Of a stretch of DNA of 64,000 nt, positions 45,160 to 58,573 are shown one piece after another. This DNA is from Anisus vortex. Lineage: Eukaryota; Mollusca; Gastropoda; Planorbidae. Made by a program: the position numbers and the translations under genes. The notes under the pieces are model-generated. The model saw only the letters and a list, made by a program, of their open reading frames with translations, was not told the DNA's origin and did not search any database. The stretch lies in the NCBI GenBank assembly GCA_949126835.1, contig OX421492.1, positions 44,046,998 to 44,110,997 on the forward strand. Reading direction: 5' to 3'. Each line of letters opens with the position of its first letter. Position 1 is the first letter of the stretch.

Positions 45160-46080
45160 GTAAGTTCACTTTTCATTTCATCTACATTCTTGTTTATTAT
45201 GCTTACTGTTCTTTGATATACACATTGATATATTTTAAATACCAACATTCATACATGAATACTTTTCTTTTACAAATAAATGTTTCTTTAGGCCTCCTTA
45301 TACTAATTAATTGTAAGTTTCATACTAAATGATACTATTCAAACTATTAAATGGATCAAACAACAATCTGTTCAAGTCACATGATTTAAAAAAAATGTTT
45401 TGGGAAAGGGGGAGGATAAAAATGATAAAATAATATTCTCATAGTTATCCTGTTTGTTTCCATGATAAATAAACTAAAAGTTCTTTGAATAAGTGTGGCC
45501 ATCATCTAAGTATACAAGTGTAAGCTTTGGTATAATACTGTACACAGCATCCGCTTAGAGAACTCCCATAAAGCAGCTTGAAGACCACTGGTCCTAATGT
45601 CAACAAAATCTGTTGCTTATATAGGAGAAATCCCCATCCTATTGTAGCTGTGACAGTCTCAGATGTCACCAACCAATTACCTCCCCTGGTTCTTTGGGAA
45701 GGAAACTTTTTTCTTAGAAGTAGAAGATTGGCAATGGCAAGAACATTTTCATTTATTATGTTATTTACCTAGATATATATTACAAATGGAAACAGATCTT
45801 CTGCCAGTTTAAAAAACAGTTTTAAAAATTGTTTTGTTTAATTAGTTTTGCGCTATTTTAACCAATGACAGTTTTGGTAAATTCTAGTGTTCATTCAAAA
45901 CTACTGACTTGACCAATGGTATTAATCTCACTTGAATGCATCCCATATTGTTCTACTAAATTGATCCTTCTAAAATTACACTCTAATGGTGACAGTAGTT
46001 AGAATTGTCAATTAAAATATCAACCAATCACACATGTCGTTGCATTAATCCCTCTTATCCTCTTGTCTTTAAATCTTTAG
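45160..46080. other. Unique DNA, possible intron
   Basis: Contains a 64-codon frame (45578-45772) reading RRNPHPIVAVTVSDVTNQLP, which has a protein-like composition but no identified splice acceptor or homologue. Confidence 0.35.
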
Positions 46081-46526
46081 CTATCCCACCTTCTCTCTAT
46101 CTCACTATAGCTATCCCACCTTCTCTCTATCTCACTATAGCTATCCCACCTTCTCTCTATCTCTCTATAGCTATCCCACCTTCTCTCTATCTCTCTATAG
46201 CTATCCAACCTTCTCTCTATCTCACTATAGCTATCCCACCTTCTCTCTATCTCTCTATAGCTATCCCACCTTCTCTCTATCTCTCTATAGCTATCCCACC
46301 TTCTCTCTATCTCTCTATAGCTATCCCACCTTCTCTCTATCTCTCTATAGCTATCCCACCTTCTCTCTATCTCTCTATAGCTATCCCACCTTCTCTCTAT
46401 CTCTCTTTAGCTATCCCACCTTCTCTCTATCTCTCTATAGCTATCCCACCTTCTCTCTATCTCTCTATAGCTATCCCACCTTCTCTCTATCTCTCTATAG
46501 CTATCCCACCTTCTCTCTATCTCTCT
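46081..46526. repeat. Minisatellite, 30-bp pyrimidine-rich unit, 15 copies
   Basis: The unit begins CTATCCCACCTTCTCTCTAT and ends CTCTCTATAG. Each unit on the plus strand looks like a polypyrimidine tract followed by TATAG, a 3' splice-site shape. Variants include CTCACTATAG and CTCTTTAG. The 188-codon open frame (IAIPPSLYLS repeats) is an artefact. Confidence 0.96.
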
Positions 46527-46584
46527 TTCTTTTTTGTCTCTATCCCACTCTCTGTATATTATATAGGTTAATATCAAACCATAG

Positions 46585-46962
46585 ATTTCCATTCTAATCC
46601 TCCATGATCATGGACACCCACTTCATGATAGTTACATAATATCTAGTCAAACTGGTCGGATTCTTTCAATAAGAGCAAGAACAGAGAGATTTAGGAACTC
46701 TTTTGTTCCACTATCATTGAGACTCTTTCAAAAGAATCATCTTTCAGCCAGTAAATACAATGGCTCAATAGCTGACTCCTAAATGATAAACCTACCTTTT
46801 TTTTGTATGATAAATGGTATGATAGTTTGCGTGAATGTCTATTGTGTTTGAGTACAAATGGTTCTTTAATATTGTTTTAAGTATGCCGAAAGACAGAATT
46901 TATGTAATCAAATCAAATTTCCATTTATTTGGATCAATAAAGCAATCTTATCTTATCTTAAT
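46585..46962 (+). pseudogene. LINE 3'-end remnant with CTTAT microsatellite tail
   Basis: One frame reads TGRILSIRARTERFRNSFVP then LSLRLFQKNHLSASKYNG and a stop, the usual last residues of a CR1/L2-like LINE ORF2. The tail ends GGATCAATAAAGCAATC followed by TTATC repeats, as in many LINE 3' ends. Confidence 0.6.
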
Positions 46963-47419
46963 CTGTTTTTATTTTCTTCGCCTTATTGCTCAACAAATTA
47001 AAAACATATATAAATATATTGTTGAACTATCAGCAATCTTTAGCACCACCCAACCACTTTTATTATAAGGGATAGAAATGTATTACATTTTGCTTTTATT
47101 CCATTCTTGATTTATTCATGCCATACTGGTTATTCAGATGGTTTTGTAGAATATATCTATAACTTCTAGACCGGTTATATATCATTATATTTTTAAAATC
47201 CTTACTAGTTGTAAAGTCTATACAGGTTATACATTCTGAATATGCTTATATGTAAACTAGTAATACACCTGTTATTATTTAATCTATACTAGTTATACAG
47301 GAGATATTTGTTCCCTGAAAGGACACAAGAAAGTATTTAATGCTGAATGGATTCAAGGGCAATGCCTGTGACACACAATCCGAGAGTAAACTGCGATTCC
47401 CTCCCCCAACTTTGTTCCA

Positions 47420-50400
47420 CCTTTACTTGCTGTACACCAGATATTTGTTCAATCTTTACTTGCTGTACACCAAATATTTGTTCAATCTTTACTTGCCATA
47501 CACCAGATATTTGTTCAATCTTTACTTGCTGTACACCAGATATTTGTTCAATCTTTACTTGCTGTACACCAAATATCTGTTCAATCTTTACTTGCTGTAC
47601 ACCAGATATTTGTTCAATCTTTACTTGCCATACACCAGATATTTGTTCAATCTTTACTTGCTATACACCAGATATTTGTTCAATATTTACTTGCTATACA
47701 CCAGATATTTGTTCAATCTTTACTTGCTGTACACCAGATATTTGTTCAATATTTACTTGCTGTACACCAGATATTTGTTCAATCTTTACTTGCTGTACAC
47801 CAGATATTTGTTCAATATTTACTTGCTATACACCAGATATTTGTTCAATCTTTACTTGCTATACACCATATATTTGTTCAATCTTTACTTGCTGTACACC
47901 AGATATTTGTTCAATCTTTACTTGCTGTACACCAGATATTTGTTCAATATTTACTTGCTGTTCACCAGATATTTGTTCAATATTTACTTGCTATACACCA
48001 GATATTTGTTCAATCTTTACTTGCTATACACCATATATTTGTTCAATCTTTAGTTGCTGTACACCAGATATTTGTTCAATCTTTACTTGCTGTACACCAG
48101 ATATTTGTTCAATATTTACTTGCTGTATACCAGATATTTGTTCAATCTTTACTTGCTGTACACCAGATATTTGTTCAATCTTTACTTGCTGTACACCAAA
48201 TATCTGTTCAATCTTTACTTGCTGTACACCAAATATTTGTTCAATCTTTACTTGCTGTACACCAGATATTTGTTAAATCTTTACTTGCCATACACCAGAT
48301 ATTTGTTCAATCTTTACTTGCTGTACACCAGATATTTGTTCAATCTTTACTTGCTGTACACCAGATATTTGTTCAATCTTTACTTGCCATACACCAGATA
48401 TTTGTTCAATCTTTACTTGCTGTACACCAGATATTTGTTCAATCTTTACTTGCTTTACACCAGATATTTGTTCAATCTTTACTTGCTGTATACCAGATAT
48501 TTGTTAAATCTTTACTTGCCATACACCAGATATTTGTTCAATCTTTACTTGCTGTACACCAGATATTTGTTAAATCTTTACTTGCCATACACCAGATATT
48601 TGTTCAATCTTTACTTGCTGTACACCAGATATTTGTTCAATCTTTACTTGCTGTACACCAGATATTTGTTCAATCTTTACTTGCTGTACACCAGATATTT
48701 GTTCAATCTTTACTTGCTGTACACCAAATATTTGTTCAATCTTTACTTGCCATACACCAGATATTTGTTCAATATTTACTTGCTGTACACCAGATATTTG
48801 TTCAATCTTTACTTGCTGTACACCAGATATTTGTTCAATATTTACTTGCTATACACCAGATATTTGTTCAATCTTTACTTGCTATACACCATATATTTGT
48901 TCAATCTTTACTTGCTGTACACCAGATATTTGTTCAATCTTTACTTGCCATACACCAGATATTTGTTCAATATTTACTTGCTGTTCACCAGATATTTGTT
49001 CAATATTTACTTGCTATACACCAGATATTTGTTCAATCTTTACTTGCTATACACCATATATTTGTTCAATCTTTAGTTGCTGTACACCAGATATTTGTTC
49101 AATCTTTACTTGCTGTACACCAGATATTTGTTCAATATTTACTTGCTGTATACCAGATATTTGTTCAATCTTTACTTGCTGTACACCAGATATTTGTTCA
49201 ATCTTTACTTGCTGTACACCAGATATTTGTTTAATCTTTTCTTGCTATACACCATATATTTGTTCAATCTTTACTTGCTGTACACCAGATATTTGTTCAA
49301 TCTTTACTTGCTATACACCATATATTTGTTCAATCTTTACTTGCTATACACCAGATATTTGTTCAATCTTTACTTGCTATACACCAGATATTTGTTCAAT
49401 CTTTACTTGCTGTATACCAGATATTTGTTTAATCTTTACTTGCTGTATACCAGATATTTGTTAAATCTTTACTTGCTGTACACCAGATATTTGTTCAATC
49501 TTTACTTGCTGTACACCAGATATTTGTTCAATCTTTACTTGCTGTACACCAGATATTTGTTCAATCTTTACTTGCTGTACACCAAATATTTGTTCAATCT
49601 TTACTTGCTGTACACCAGATATTTGTTCAATCTTTACTTGCTGTACACCAGATATTTGTTCAATATTTACTTGCTGTACACCAGATATTTGTTCAATATT
49701 TACTTGCTATACACCAGATATTTGTTCAATCTTTACTTGCTATACACCATATATTTGTTCAATCTTTACTTGCTGTACACCAGATATTTGTTCAATCTTT
49801 ACTTGCTGTACACCAGATATTTGATCAATATTTACTTGCTGTATACCAGATATTTGTTCAATCTTTACTTGCTATACACCAGATATTTGTTCAATCTTTA
49901 CTTGCTGTATACCAGCTATTTGTTTAATCTTTACTTGCTATACACCATATATTTGTTCAATCGTTACTTGCTGTACACCAGATATTTGTTCAATCTTTAC
50001 TTGCTATACACCATATATTTGTTCAATCTTTACTTGCTATACACCAGATATTTGTTCAATCTTTACTTGCTGTACACCAGATATTTGTTCAATCTTTACT
50101 TGCTGTATACCAGATATTTGTTTAATCTTTACTTGCTGTATACCAGATATTTGTTAAATCTTTACTTGCTGTACACCAGATATTTGTTCAATCTTTACTT
50201 GCTGTACACCAGATATTTGTTCAATCTTTACTTGCTGTACACCAGATATTTGTTCAATCTTTACTTGCTGTACACCAAATATTTGTTCAATCTTTACTTG
50301 CCATACACCAGATATTTGTTCAATCTTTACTTGCTGTACACCAGATATTTGTTCAATCTTTACTTGCTGTACACCAGATATTTGTTCAATCTTTACTTGC

Positions 50401-51395
50401 TATACACCAGATATTTGTTCAATATTTACTTGCTATACACCAGATATTTGTTCAATCTTTACTTGCTATACACCATATATTTGTTCAATCTTTACTTGCT
50501 GTACACCAGATATTTGTTCAATCTTTACTTGCTGTACACCAGATATTTGTTCAATCTTTACTTGCTATACACCAGATATTTGTTCAATCTTTACTTGCTG
50601 TATACCAGATATTTGTTCAATCTTTACTTGCTGTACACCAGATATTTGTTAAATCTTTACTTGCCATACACCAGATATTTGTTCAATCTTTACTTGCTGT
50701 ATACCAGATATTTGTTTAATCTTTACTTGCTGTATACCAGATATTTGTTAAATCTTTACTTGCTGTACACCAGATATATTGTTCAATCTTTACTTCCTGT
50801 ACACCAGATATTTGTTCAATCTTTACTTCCTGTACACCAGATATTTGTTCAATATTTACTTGCTGTACACCAGATATTTGTTCAATCTTTACTTGCTGTA
50901 TACCAGATATTTGTTCAATCTTTACTTGCTCTTGTTCAATCTTTACTACCTATACACCAGATATTTGTTCAATCTTTACTTGCTGTACACCAGATATTTG
51001 TTCAATCTTTACTTGCTGTATACCAGATATTTGTTCAATCTTTACTTGCTCTTGTTCAATCTTTACTACCTATACACCAGATATTTGTTCAATGTTTACT
51101 TGCTGTACACCAGATATTTGTTCAATCTTTACTTGTTATACACCAGATATTTGTTCAATCTTTACTAGCTATACACCAGATATTTGTTCAATCTTTACTT
51201 GTTATACACCAGATATTTGTTCAATCTTTACTTGCTATATACCAGATATTTGTTCAATCTTTACTTGTTATACACCAGATATTTGTTCAATCTTTACTAG
51301 CTATACACCAGATATTTGTTCAATCTTTACTTGTTATACACCAGATATTTGTTCAATCTTTACGTGCTATATACCAGATATTTGTTCAATCTTTA
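47420..51395. repeat. 4-kb minisatellite array, 33-bp unit, ~120 copies
   Basis: The unit begins CAATCTTTACTTGCTGTACA and continues CCAGATATTTGTT. Variants: GCTGTAC/GCTATAC/GCCATAC/GCTGTAT, CAGAT/CAAAT/CATAT and TTC/TTA/TTT. Because 33 is divisible by three and two frames lack stops, it shows plus-strand open frames of 237-818 codons with 11-residue repeats (YLLYTRYLFNL). I see no codon or protein evidence that it is expressed. Confidence 0.97.
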
Positions 51396-52616
51396 GGGGC
51401 TACTGGTTTTATAGCAGTTGTTGAATCTATCCTTTGTCTATACCGATTATTTGTTAACTGTGAACTTTCTTTACAAGAGCAATTTACGCGCGGTAATGTG
51501 TACATGACTTACACATGGCGGTGTTATCAATAGCAGACTCGGATTGCCGGTACAATATCTTGCGCGCTCAACACTCACGACTCACGGAGTCTGATGAGCC
51601 GGTTCTATTTATAACTCTCATTCGTTTTCGCCTTCTGAATTAGGCCAATCGGTGGGCAACCTACAACCAGTACAAAGAAAACGGGTACGGTACGCACACA
51701 ATTGAAAGCCCCGTGCTATTGATTAGGACTGTAGTTTCATATGTTTCCATATCATTTATCGCCGGCAGACTAAAGTCCTTGTCACTAGGGAACACATTTC
51801 CTATTGAGTCTTTCTATTGCCTCATTGATATACATATAATTTGTATTGTCTGTTGTGTGAACAAATATTGAATGAATGAATATTTCTTTGTGTCAATTTG
51901 GTTTGAGTCTCTATCTTTAATTACTTTTAGCCATGTGTATCCAACGCCTGATTTATCTATACGTTGTTGTAAATTATCTATAACTAATGAGTTGAATTCA
52001 CTTGAGTTTTCTCTACAAGTATGGACTAGCGAAACAAAAGTTTCTTGGGTTATTCCGCTAGGAATATCGATTGATCAAGGGGTTTTCCTCTAAAATCCGT
52101 AAAATGTCATTTAGTAAAACTCTACATATCAATGGCAACAATAATGTATTACATGGATGTAAATTTCCAACTTAGTTGTTTGTTACAATAGAGAGTACAT
52201 CTACAGAGTAAGAGTTTTTGTTGTAAGTACCTTACATACACTGATTGCCATAAAAACATAATATCTAGTGATGAGTCATGTATTAGTAATGCTCGGTATA
52301 ATGATGTTGACAATGTGTGGTGGATTTTGTTTATTGTTGTTATCATGGCGATGTATGGTTGAACATTGATGTTATAATGTAAGCATAGTATTAATTGCGA
52401 TGTAAGGTTGAACATTTCTGTTATAATTTAGTATTAATTGCGAAGTACTGTTGTTTATTGAAAGAGATTTTCAGTATGAAATTACAAATACATGGCGATT
52501 TGGTTAATTGAATATTTGGAAAGTATCGCTATTGGAACAAAACAACACCGGTCTCCAAAGTGTCGTTTAACGATGTGTAGAAGAGAGTTAAAGTACTAAC
52601 ACAATAAGCCATTCTC
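51396..52616. other. Unique DNA between two large arrays
   Basis: Includes a GC-richer patch near 51485-51680 (GCGCGC, TATTTATA) and several short frames. Nothing identifiable. Confidence 0.5.
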
Positions 52617-55125
52617 TATGGGAGAATAGTGACGTCTACTTGATTGTTGTATGTCGCTAGTATTGGGAGAATAGTGACGTCTACTTGATTGTTGTATGTC
52701 GCTAGTATTGGGAGAATAGTGACGTCTACTTGATTGTTGTATGTCGCTAGTATTGGGAGAATAGTGACGTCTACTTGATTGTTGTATGTCGCTAGTATTG
52801 GGAGAATAGTGACGTCTACTTGATTGTTGTATGTCGCTAGTATTGGGAGAATAGTGACGTCTACTTGATTGTTGTATGTCGCTAGTATTGGGAGAATAGT
52901 GACGTCTACTTGATTGTTGTATGTAGCTAGTATTGGGAGAATAGTGACGTCTACTTGATTGTTGTATGTCGCTAGTATTGGGAGAATAGTGACGTCTACT
53001 TGATTGTTGTATGTCGCTAGTATTGGGAGAATAGTGACGTCTACTTGATTGTTGTATGTCGCTAGTATTGGGAGAATAGTGACGTCTACTTGATTGTTGT
53101 ATGTCGCTAGTATTGGGAGAATAGTGACGTCTACTTGATTGTTGTATGTCGCTAGTATTGGGAGAATAGTGACGTCTACTTGATTGTTGTATGTCGCTAG
53201 TATTGGGAGAATAGTGACGTCTACTTGATTGTTGTATGTCGCTAGTATTGGGAGAATAGTGACGTCTACTTGATTGTTGTATGTCGCTAGTATTGGGAGA
53301 ATAGTGACGTCTACTTGATTGTTGTATGTCGCTAGTATTGGGAGAATAGTGACGTCTACTTGATTGTTGTATGTCGCTAGTATTGGGAGAATAGTGACGT
53401 CTACTTGATTGTTGTATGTCGCTAGTCTTGGGAGAATAGTGACGTCTACTTGATTGTTGTATGTCGCTAGTCTTGGGAGAATAGTGACGTCTACTTGATT
53501 GTTGTATGTCGCTAGTATTGGGAGAATAGTGACGTCTACTTGATTGTTGTATGTCGCTAGTATTGGGAGAATAGTGACGTCTACTTGATATGTCGCTAGT
53601 ATTGGGAGAATAGTGACGTCTACTTGATTGTTGTATGTCGCTAGTTTTGGGATAAAAGTGACGTCTACTTGATTGTTGTATGTCGCTAGTATTGGGAGAA
53701 TAGTGACGTCTACTTGATTTTGTATGTCGCTAGTATTGGGAGAATAGTGACGTCTACTTGATTGTTGTATATCGCTAGTATTGGGAGAATAGTGACGTCT
53801 ACTTGATTGTTTTATGTCGCTAGTATTGGGAGAATAGTGACGTCTACTTGATTGTTGTATGTCGCTAGTATTGGGAGAATAGTGACGTCTACTTGATTGT
53901 TGTATGTCGCTAGTATTGGGAGAATAGTGACGTCTACTTGATTGTTGTATGTCGCTAGTATTGGGAGAATAGTGACGTCTACTTGATTGTTGTATGTCGC
54001 TAGTATTGGGAGAATAGTGACGTCTACTTGATTGTTGTATGTCGCTAGTATTGGGAGAATAGTGACGTCTACTTGATTGTTGTATGTCGCTAGTATTGGG
54101 AGAATAGTGACGTCTACTTGATTGTTGTATGTCGCTAGTATTGGGAGAATAGTGACGTCTACTTGATTGTTGTATGTCGCTAGTATTGGGAGAATAGTGA
54201 CGTCTACTTGATTGTTGTATGTCGCTAGTATTGGGAGAATAGTGACGTCTACTTGATTGTTGTATGTCGCTAGTATTGGGAGAATAGTGACGTCTACTTG
54301 ATTGTTGTATGTCGCTAGTCTTGGGAGAATAGTGACGTCTACTTGATTGTTGTATGTCGCTAGTCTTGGGAGAATAGTGACGTCTACTTGATTGTTGTAT
54401 GTCGCTAGTATTGGGAGAATAGTGACGTCTACTTGATTGTTGTATGTCGCTAGTATTGGGAGAATAGTGACGTCTACTTGATATGTCGCTAGTATTGGGA
54501 GAATAGTGACGTCTACTTGATTGTTGTATGTCGCTAGTTTTGGGATAAAAGTGACGTCTACTTGATTGTTGTATGTCGCTAGTATTGGGAGAATAGTGAC
54601 GTCTACTTGATTTTGTATGTCGCTAGTATTGGGAGAATAGTGACGTCTACTTGATTGTTGTATATCGCTAGTATTGGGAGAATAGTGACGTCTACTTGAT
54701 TGTTTTATGTCGCTAGTATTGGGAGAATAGTGACGTCTACTTGATTGTTGTATGTCGCTAGTATTGGGAGAATAGTGACGTCTACTTGATTGTTGTATGT
54801 CGCTAGTATTGGGAGAATAGTGACGTCTACTTGATTGTTGTATGTCGCTAGTATTGGGAGAATAGTGACGTCTACTTGATTGGTGTATGTCGCTAGTATT
54901 GGGAGAATAATGACGTCTACTTGATTGGTGTATGTCGCTAGTATTGGGAAAATAGTGACGTCTACTTGATTGTTGTATGTCGCTAGTATTGGGAGAATAG
55001 TGACGTCTACTTGATTGTTGTATGTCGCTAGTATTGGGAGAATAGTGACGTCTACTTGATTGTTGTATGTCGCTAGTATTGGGAGAATAGTGACGTCTAC
55101 TTAATTGTTGTATGTCGCTAGTATT
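52617..55125. repeat. 2.5-kb minisatellite array, 45-bp unit, ~56 copies, with higher-order repeat
   Basis: The unit begins GGAGAATAGTGACGTCTACT and continues TGATTGTTGTATGTCGCTAG TATTG. A block of about 20 units, with its diagnostic variants (CTAGTCTTGG, CTTGATATGTCGC, GGGATAAAAGTGACG, TTGTTTTATGTCG), occurs twice exactly 893 bp apart (e.g. 53649 and 54542). Each unit holds TGACGTCT, a near match to a cAMP-response element. Confidence 0.97.
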
Positions 55126-55539
55126 GCTCTTTCTTCTAGATCTAGTGTGTACTGCATCTATTCATCTAACGTTACATTTTTATTACACTTGTCTGTGTAG
55201 ATATATCCACTGTTGGTCTTGGTAGCAGAAATTGTTGTTGTGTGTGTGTGTGCTAGGATCATTAAGTTGTTGTTATGTATCTAGACCCTTCGTTATGTTA
55301 ATGTTCCAGCAGATACAAATAAATCGGATCTTCTATTGTTTCCTGTTAGAAAATAATGACCAAGTTATTTGATTTCTGAGAGTAACATTTTTCTCTCCAG
55401 AACTTATAACTGAGAGTTTATAGGTTTCACCTTTTCCTATTATTTCCCTATTCAAGAAGGGGATTTTTTATGTGCCTTCAATAGTCTACACACATTTCCT
55501 TAAGTTTTACATGAATATAATTGTAGAACATCATCACTT

Positions 55540-56614
55540 AAGTCAAAGATCACCATAATATGGATGCTCTCTATTACTGTTGAAACTACTTCTATGTAAA
55601 GCAAGTCAAAGATCACCATAATATGGATGCTCTCTATTACTGTTGAAACTACTTCTATGTAAAGCAAGTCAAAGATCACCATAATATGGATGCTCTTTAT
55701 TACTGTTGAAACTACTTCTATGTAAAGCAAGTCAAAGATCACCATAATATGGATGCTCTTTATTACTGTTGAAACTACTTCTATGTAAAGCAAGTCAAAG
55801 ATCACCATAATATGGATGCTCTTTATTACTGTTGAAACTACTTCTATGTAAAGCAAGTCAAAGATCACCATAATATGGATGCTCTTTATTACTGTTGAAA
55901 CTACTTCTATGTAAAGCAAGTCAAAGATCACCATAATATGGATGCTCTTTATTACTGTTGAAACTACTTCTATGTAAAGCAAGTCAAAGATCACCATAAT
56001 ATGGATGCTCTTTATTACTGTTGAAACTACTTCTATGTAAAGCAAGTCAAAGATCACCATAATATGGATGCTCTTTATTACTGTTGAAACTACTTCTATG
56101 TAAAGCAAGTCAAAGATCATCATAATATGGATGCTCTCTATTATTGTTGAAACTACTTCTATGTAAAGCAAGTCAAAGATCACCATAATATGGATGCTCT
56201 TTATTACTGTTGAAACTACTTCTATGTAAAGCAAGTCAAAGATCATCATAATATGGATGCTCTTTATTACTGTTGAAACTACTTCTATGTAAAGCAAGTC
56301 AAAGATCATCATAATATGGATGCTCTTTATTACTGTTGAAACTACTTCTATGTAAAGCAAGTCAAAGATCATCATAATATGGATGCTCTTTATTACTGTT
56401 GAAACTACTTCTATGTAAAGCAAGTCAAAGATCATCATAATATGGATGCTCTTTATTACTGTTGAAACTACTTCTATGTAAAGCAAGTCAAAGATCACCA
56501 CAATATGGATGCTCTTTATTACTGTTGAAACTACTTCTATGTAAAGCAAGTCAAAGATCACCATAATATGGATGCTCTCTATTATTGTTGAAACTACTTC
56601 TATGTAAAGCAAGG
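55540..56614. repeat. Minisatellite, 63-bp unit, 17 copies
   Basis: The unit begins AAGTCAAAGATCACCATAAT and continues ATGGATGCTCTTTATTACTG, then TTGAAACTACTTCTATGTAA. Variants are CACC/CATC and CTCTTT/CTCTCT. The minus strand is open for 373 codons with a 21-residue period (LLYIEVVSTVIKSIHIM); low information, no start context or splice evidence, so not called a gene. Confidence 0.95.
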
Positions 56615-56744
56615 ACTCCATGTCAAACTCATGTCTGGTCTGGATTTAGTCGTGCTAATATTTATTACGCTGGCTATTGATAGGGATTTAACAAGAATTA
56701 AACACCAACATTGAACCTGTTAATAGGTTAAAAAAAACACAAAT

Positions 56745-57450
56745 AATTTAAGTGTGAGTACTTGTCCGAGATATACTGTGCGTGTGAGTACTTGTGTAGC
56801 ATGTACTGTACCAGTGCGAGTACTTGTGTGGCATATACTATACCAGTGCGAGTACTTGTGTAGCATATACTGTACCAGTGCGAGTACTTGTGTAGCATAT
56901 ACTGTACCAGTGCGAGTACTTATGTAGCATATACTGTACCAGTGCGAGTACTTGTGTAGCAGATACTGTACCAGTGCGAGTACTTGTGTAGCATATACTG
57001 TACCAGTGCGAGTACTTGTGTGGCATATACTGTACCAGTGCGAGTACTTGTGTGGCATATACTGTACCAGTGCGAGTACTTGTGTGGCATATACTGTACC
57101 AGTGCGAGTACTTGTGTGGCATATACTGTACCAGTGCGAGTACTTGTGTAGCATATACTGTACCAGTGCGAGTACTTCTGTAGCATATACTGTACCAGTG
57201 CGAGTACTTGTGTAGCATATACTGTACCAGTGCGAGTACTTCTGTAGCATATACTGTACCAGTGCGAGTACTTGTGTATCATATACTGTACCAGTGCGAG
57301 TACTTGTGTAGCATATACTGTACCAGTGCGAGTACTTGCATGGCATATAGTTTGACAGTGTGTGTACTTGTGTGATATATACTGTACCAGTGTGAGTACT
57401 TGCATGGCATATAGTTTAACAGTGTGTGTACTTGTGTGATATATACTGTT
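56745..57450. repeat. Minisatellite, 32-bp unit, ~22 copies
   Basis: The unit begins GTGCGAGTACTTGTGTAGCA and continues TATACTGTACCA. The outer right copies diverge (GTGTGTGTACTTGTGTGATA). Both strands are open in several frames because the 32-bp period cycles through frames without stops. Confidence 0.95.
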
Positions 57451-58573
57451 TCATTGACCAATGTACAAAACACGCATTGAAAATGGACAGTAGCAATGTA
57501 CTTTAGTAAACATTCTTGGATCCGTCCACACTTTCTTCATGCTCTGTTGGCACTCATCTGTTAACCTGGTGAACTAAATATAGAAAAAATGGAATGATCT
57601 TTAATGTAGGTCACGTGTGTGCGAACTCGTTGGGAGATTTTCTGGAGTTGGCGAACATCTGGCATCAATAAACAAAACTTGTTGGTCGCCATGATTTCCT
57701 GCTAGTTAGACTAGGCTACTATTAGAACACATCATTCATGGTTATTGGCACAATACATGGGTACATTAGGTGAAGATGGAGATTTACTTCTATTAAGTGT
57801 ATGTTGGACATGAGAGAAGATTCTCACAAGCGAGTATGTACACGGCATTTATTCTACCCACATACGTATCTATTTTGTACACCATTCTCTTTGTAGGCTT
57901 ACTTGAATAACTTTTGAAGAAATACAATACTCAATAGTCAATAGTAAACATAACACTGATCAATTCTTGAAAACCTTTCAACATTCTTAATATACCATTT
58001 AGTAAAGCGAATCAATGACTTTTTAAAGATTTACCACGTTCAAACATAATTTGTATACGAATTGTTATAGACTAAAAGTAATATAGCATTGTAAATTCAA
58101 GGTAAGGATTCTTCTGGACTAGAAGCTTCAAGCTAGTGAGAATCATACGAGTCGTTATTCATAAGGTGTTGCCCTCACTCCCTTGCTTAGCCTAACATGA
58201 TAAAACATAATGCCATTACGTATATATACGTAATACGTATACATTACGTATATTTTGTGCATTAACTATTTCTCTGCCTGGAAGTACCTAGTTTAAATTT
58301 AACTGGTCTGTCTGTAAATATACTGTTGGGTATGGTAGGCTATAGAATGGGGTACAATTACAACGTCTAGCCGCATTTCCTTCATTGTACGTTCCCCATC
58401 GGGGCTAAGTAGACTAAGGCTCTTTGATCTTACCCGTGTAGATATTACATTAGGAATTGAAGCAGAAACATTAGGTAGAGATATCATGCAGCCTGCGATA
58501 CATACTTATATATTGATACCCTATTTAGTAATGTATTATATACCTAGAATTATGGCAATACAAATGTATGCTC
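57451..58573. other. Unique DNA; doubly open segment
   Basis: Includes an AT-rich palindrome cluster of TACGTA words (58215-58255) and a segment at 58300-58490 that is open on both strands. On the plus strand it reads RISFIVRSPSGLSRLRLFDL; on the minus strand SLSLLSPDGERTMKEMRLDV. I cannot assign either. Confidence 0.35.

Noticed and set aside
47340..51533. Plus-strand open frames of 237, 309, 340 and 818 codons
   Set aside because: Same 33-bp array read in two frames; frame breaks occur at random unit variants, with no splice or initiation context.
51585..51640. Hammerhead-ribozyme-like CTGATGAG near 51590
   Set aside because: The stem II complement and the following GAAA core are missing, so the motif is chance.
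51490..51800. Possible solo LTR (GC-richer patch with TATTTATA)
   Set aside because: No matching termini, target duplication, primer-binding site or polypurine tract could be found.
55500..56621. 373-codon minus-strand frame with a 21-residue repeat
   Set aside because: 63-bp minisatellite; both strands and spacing are explained by the repeat, and there is no known domain.
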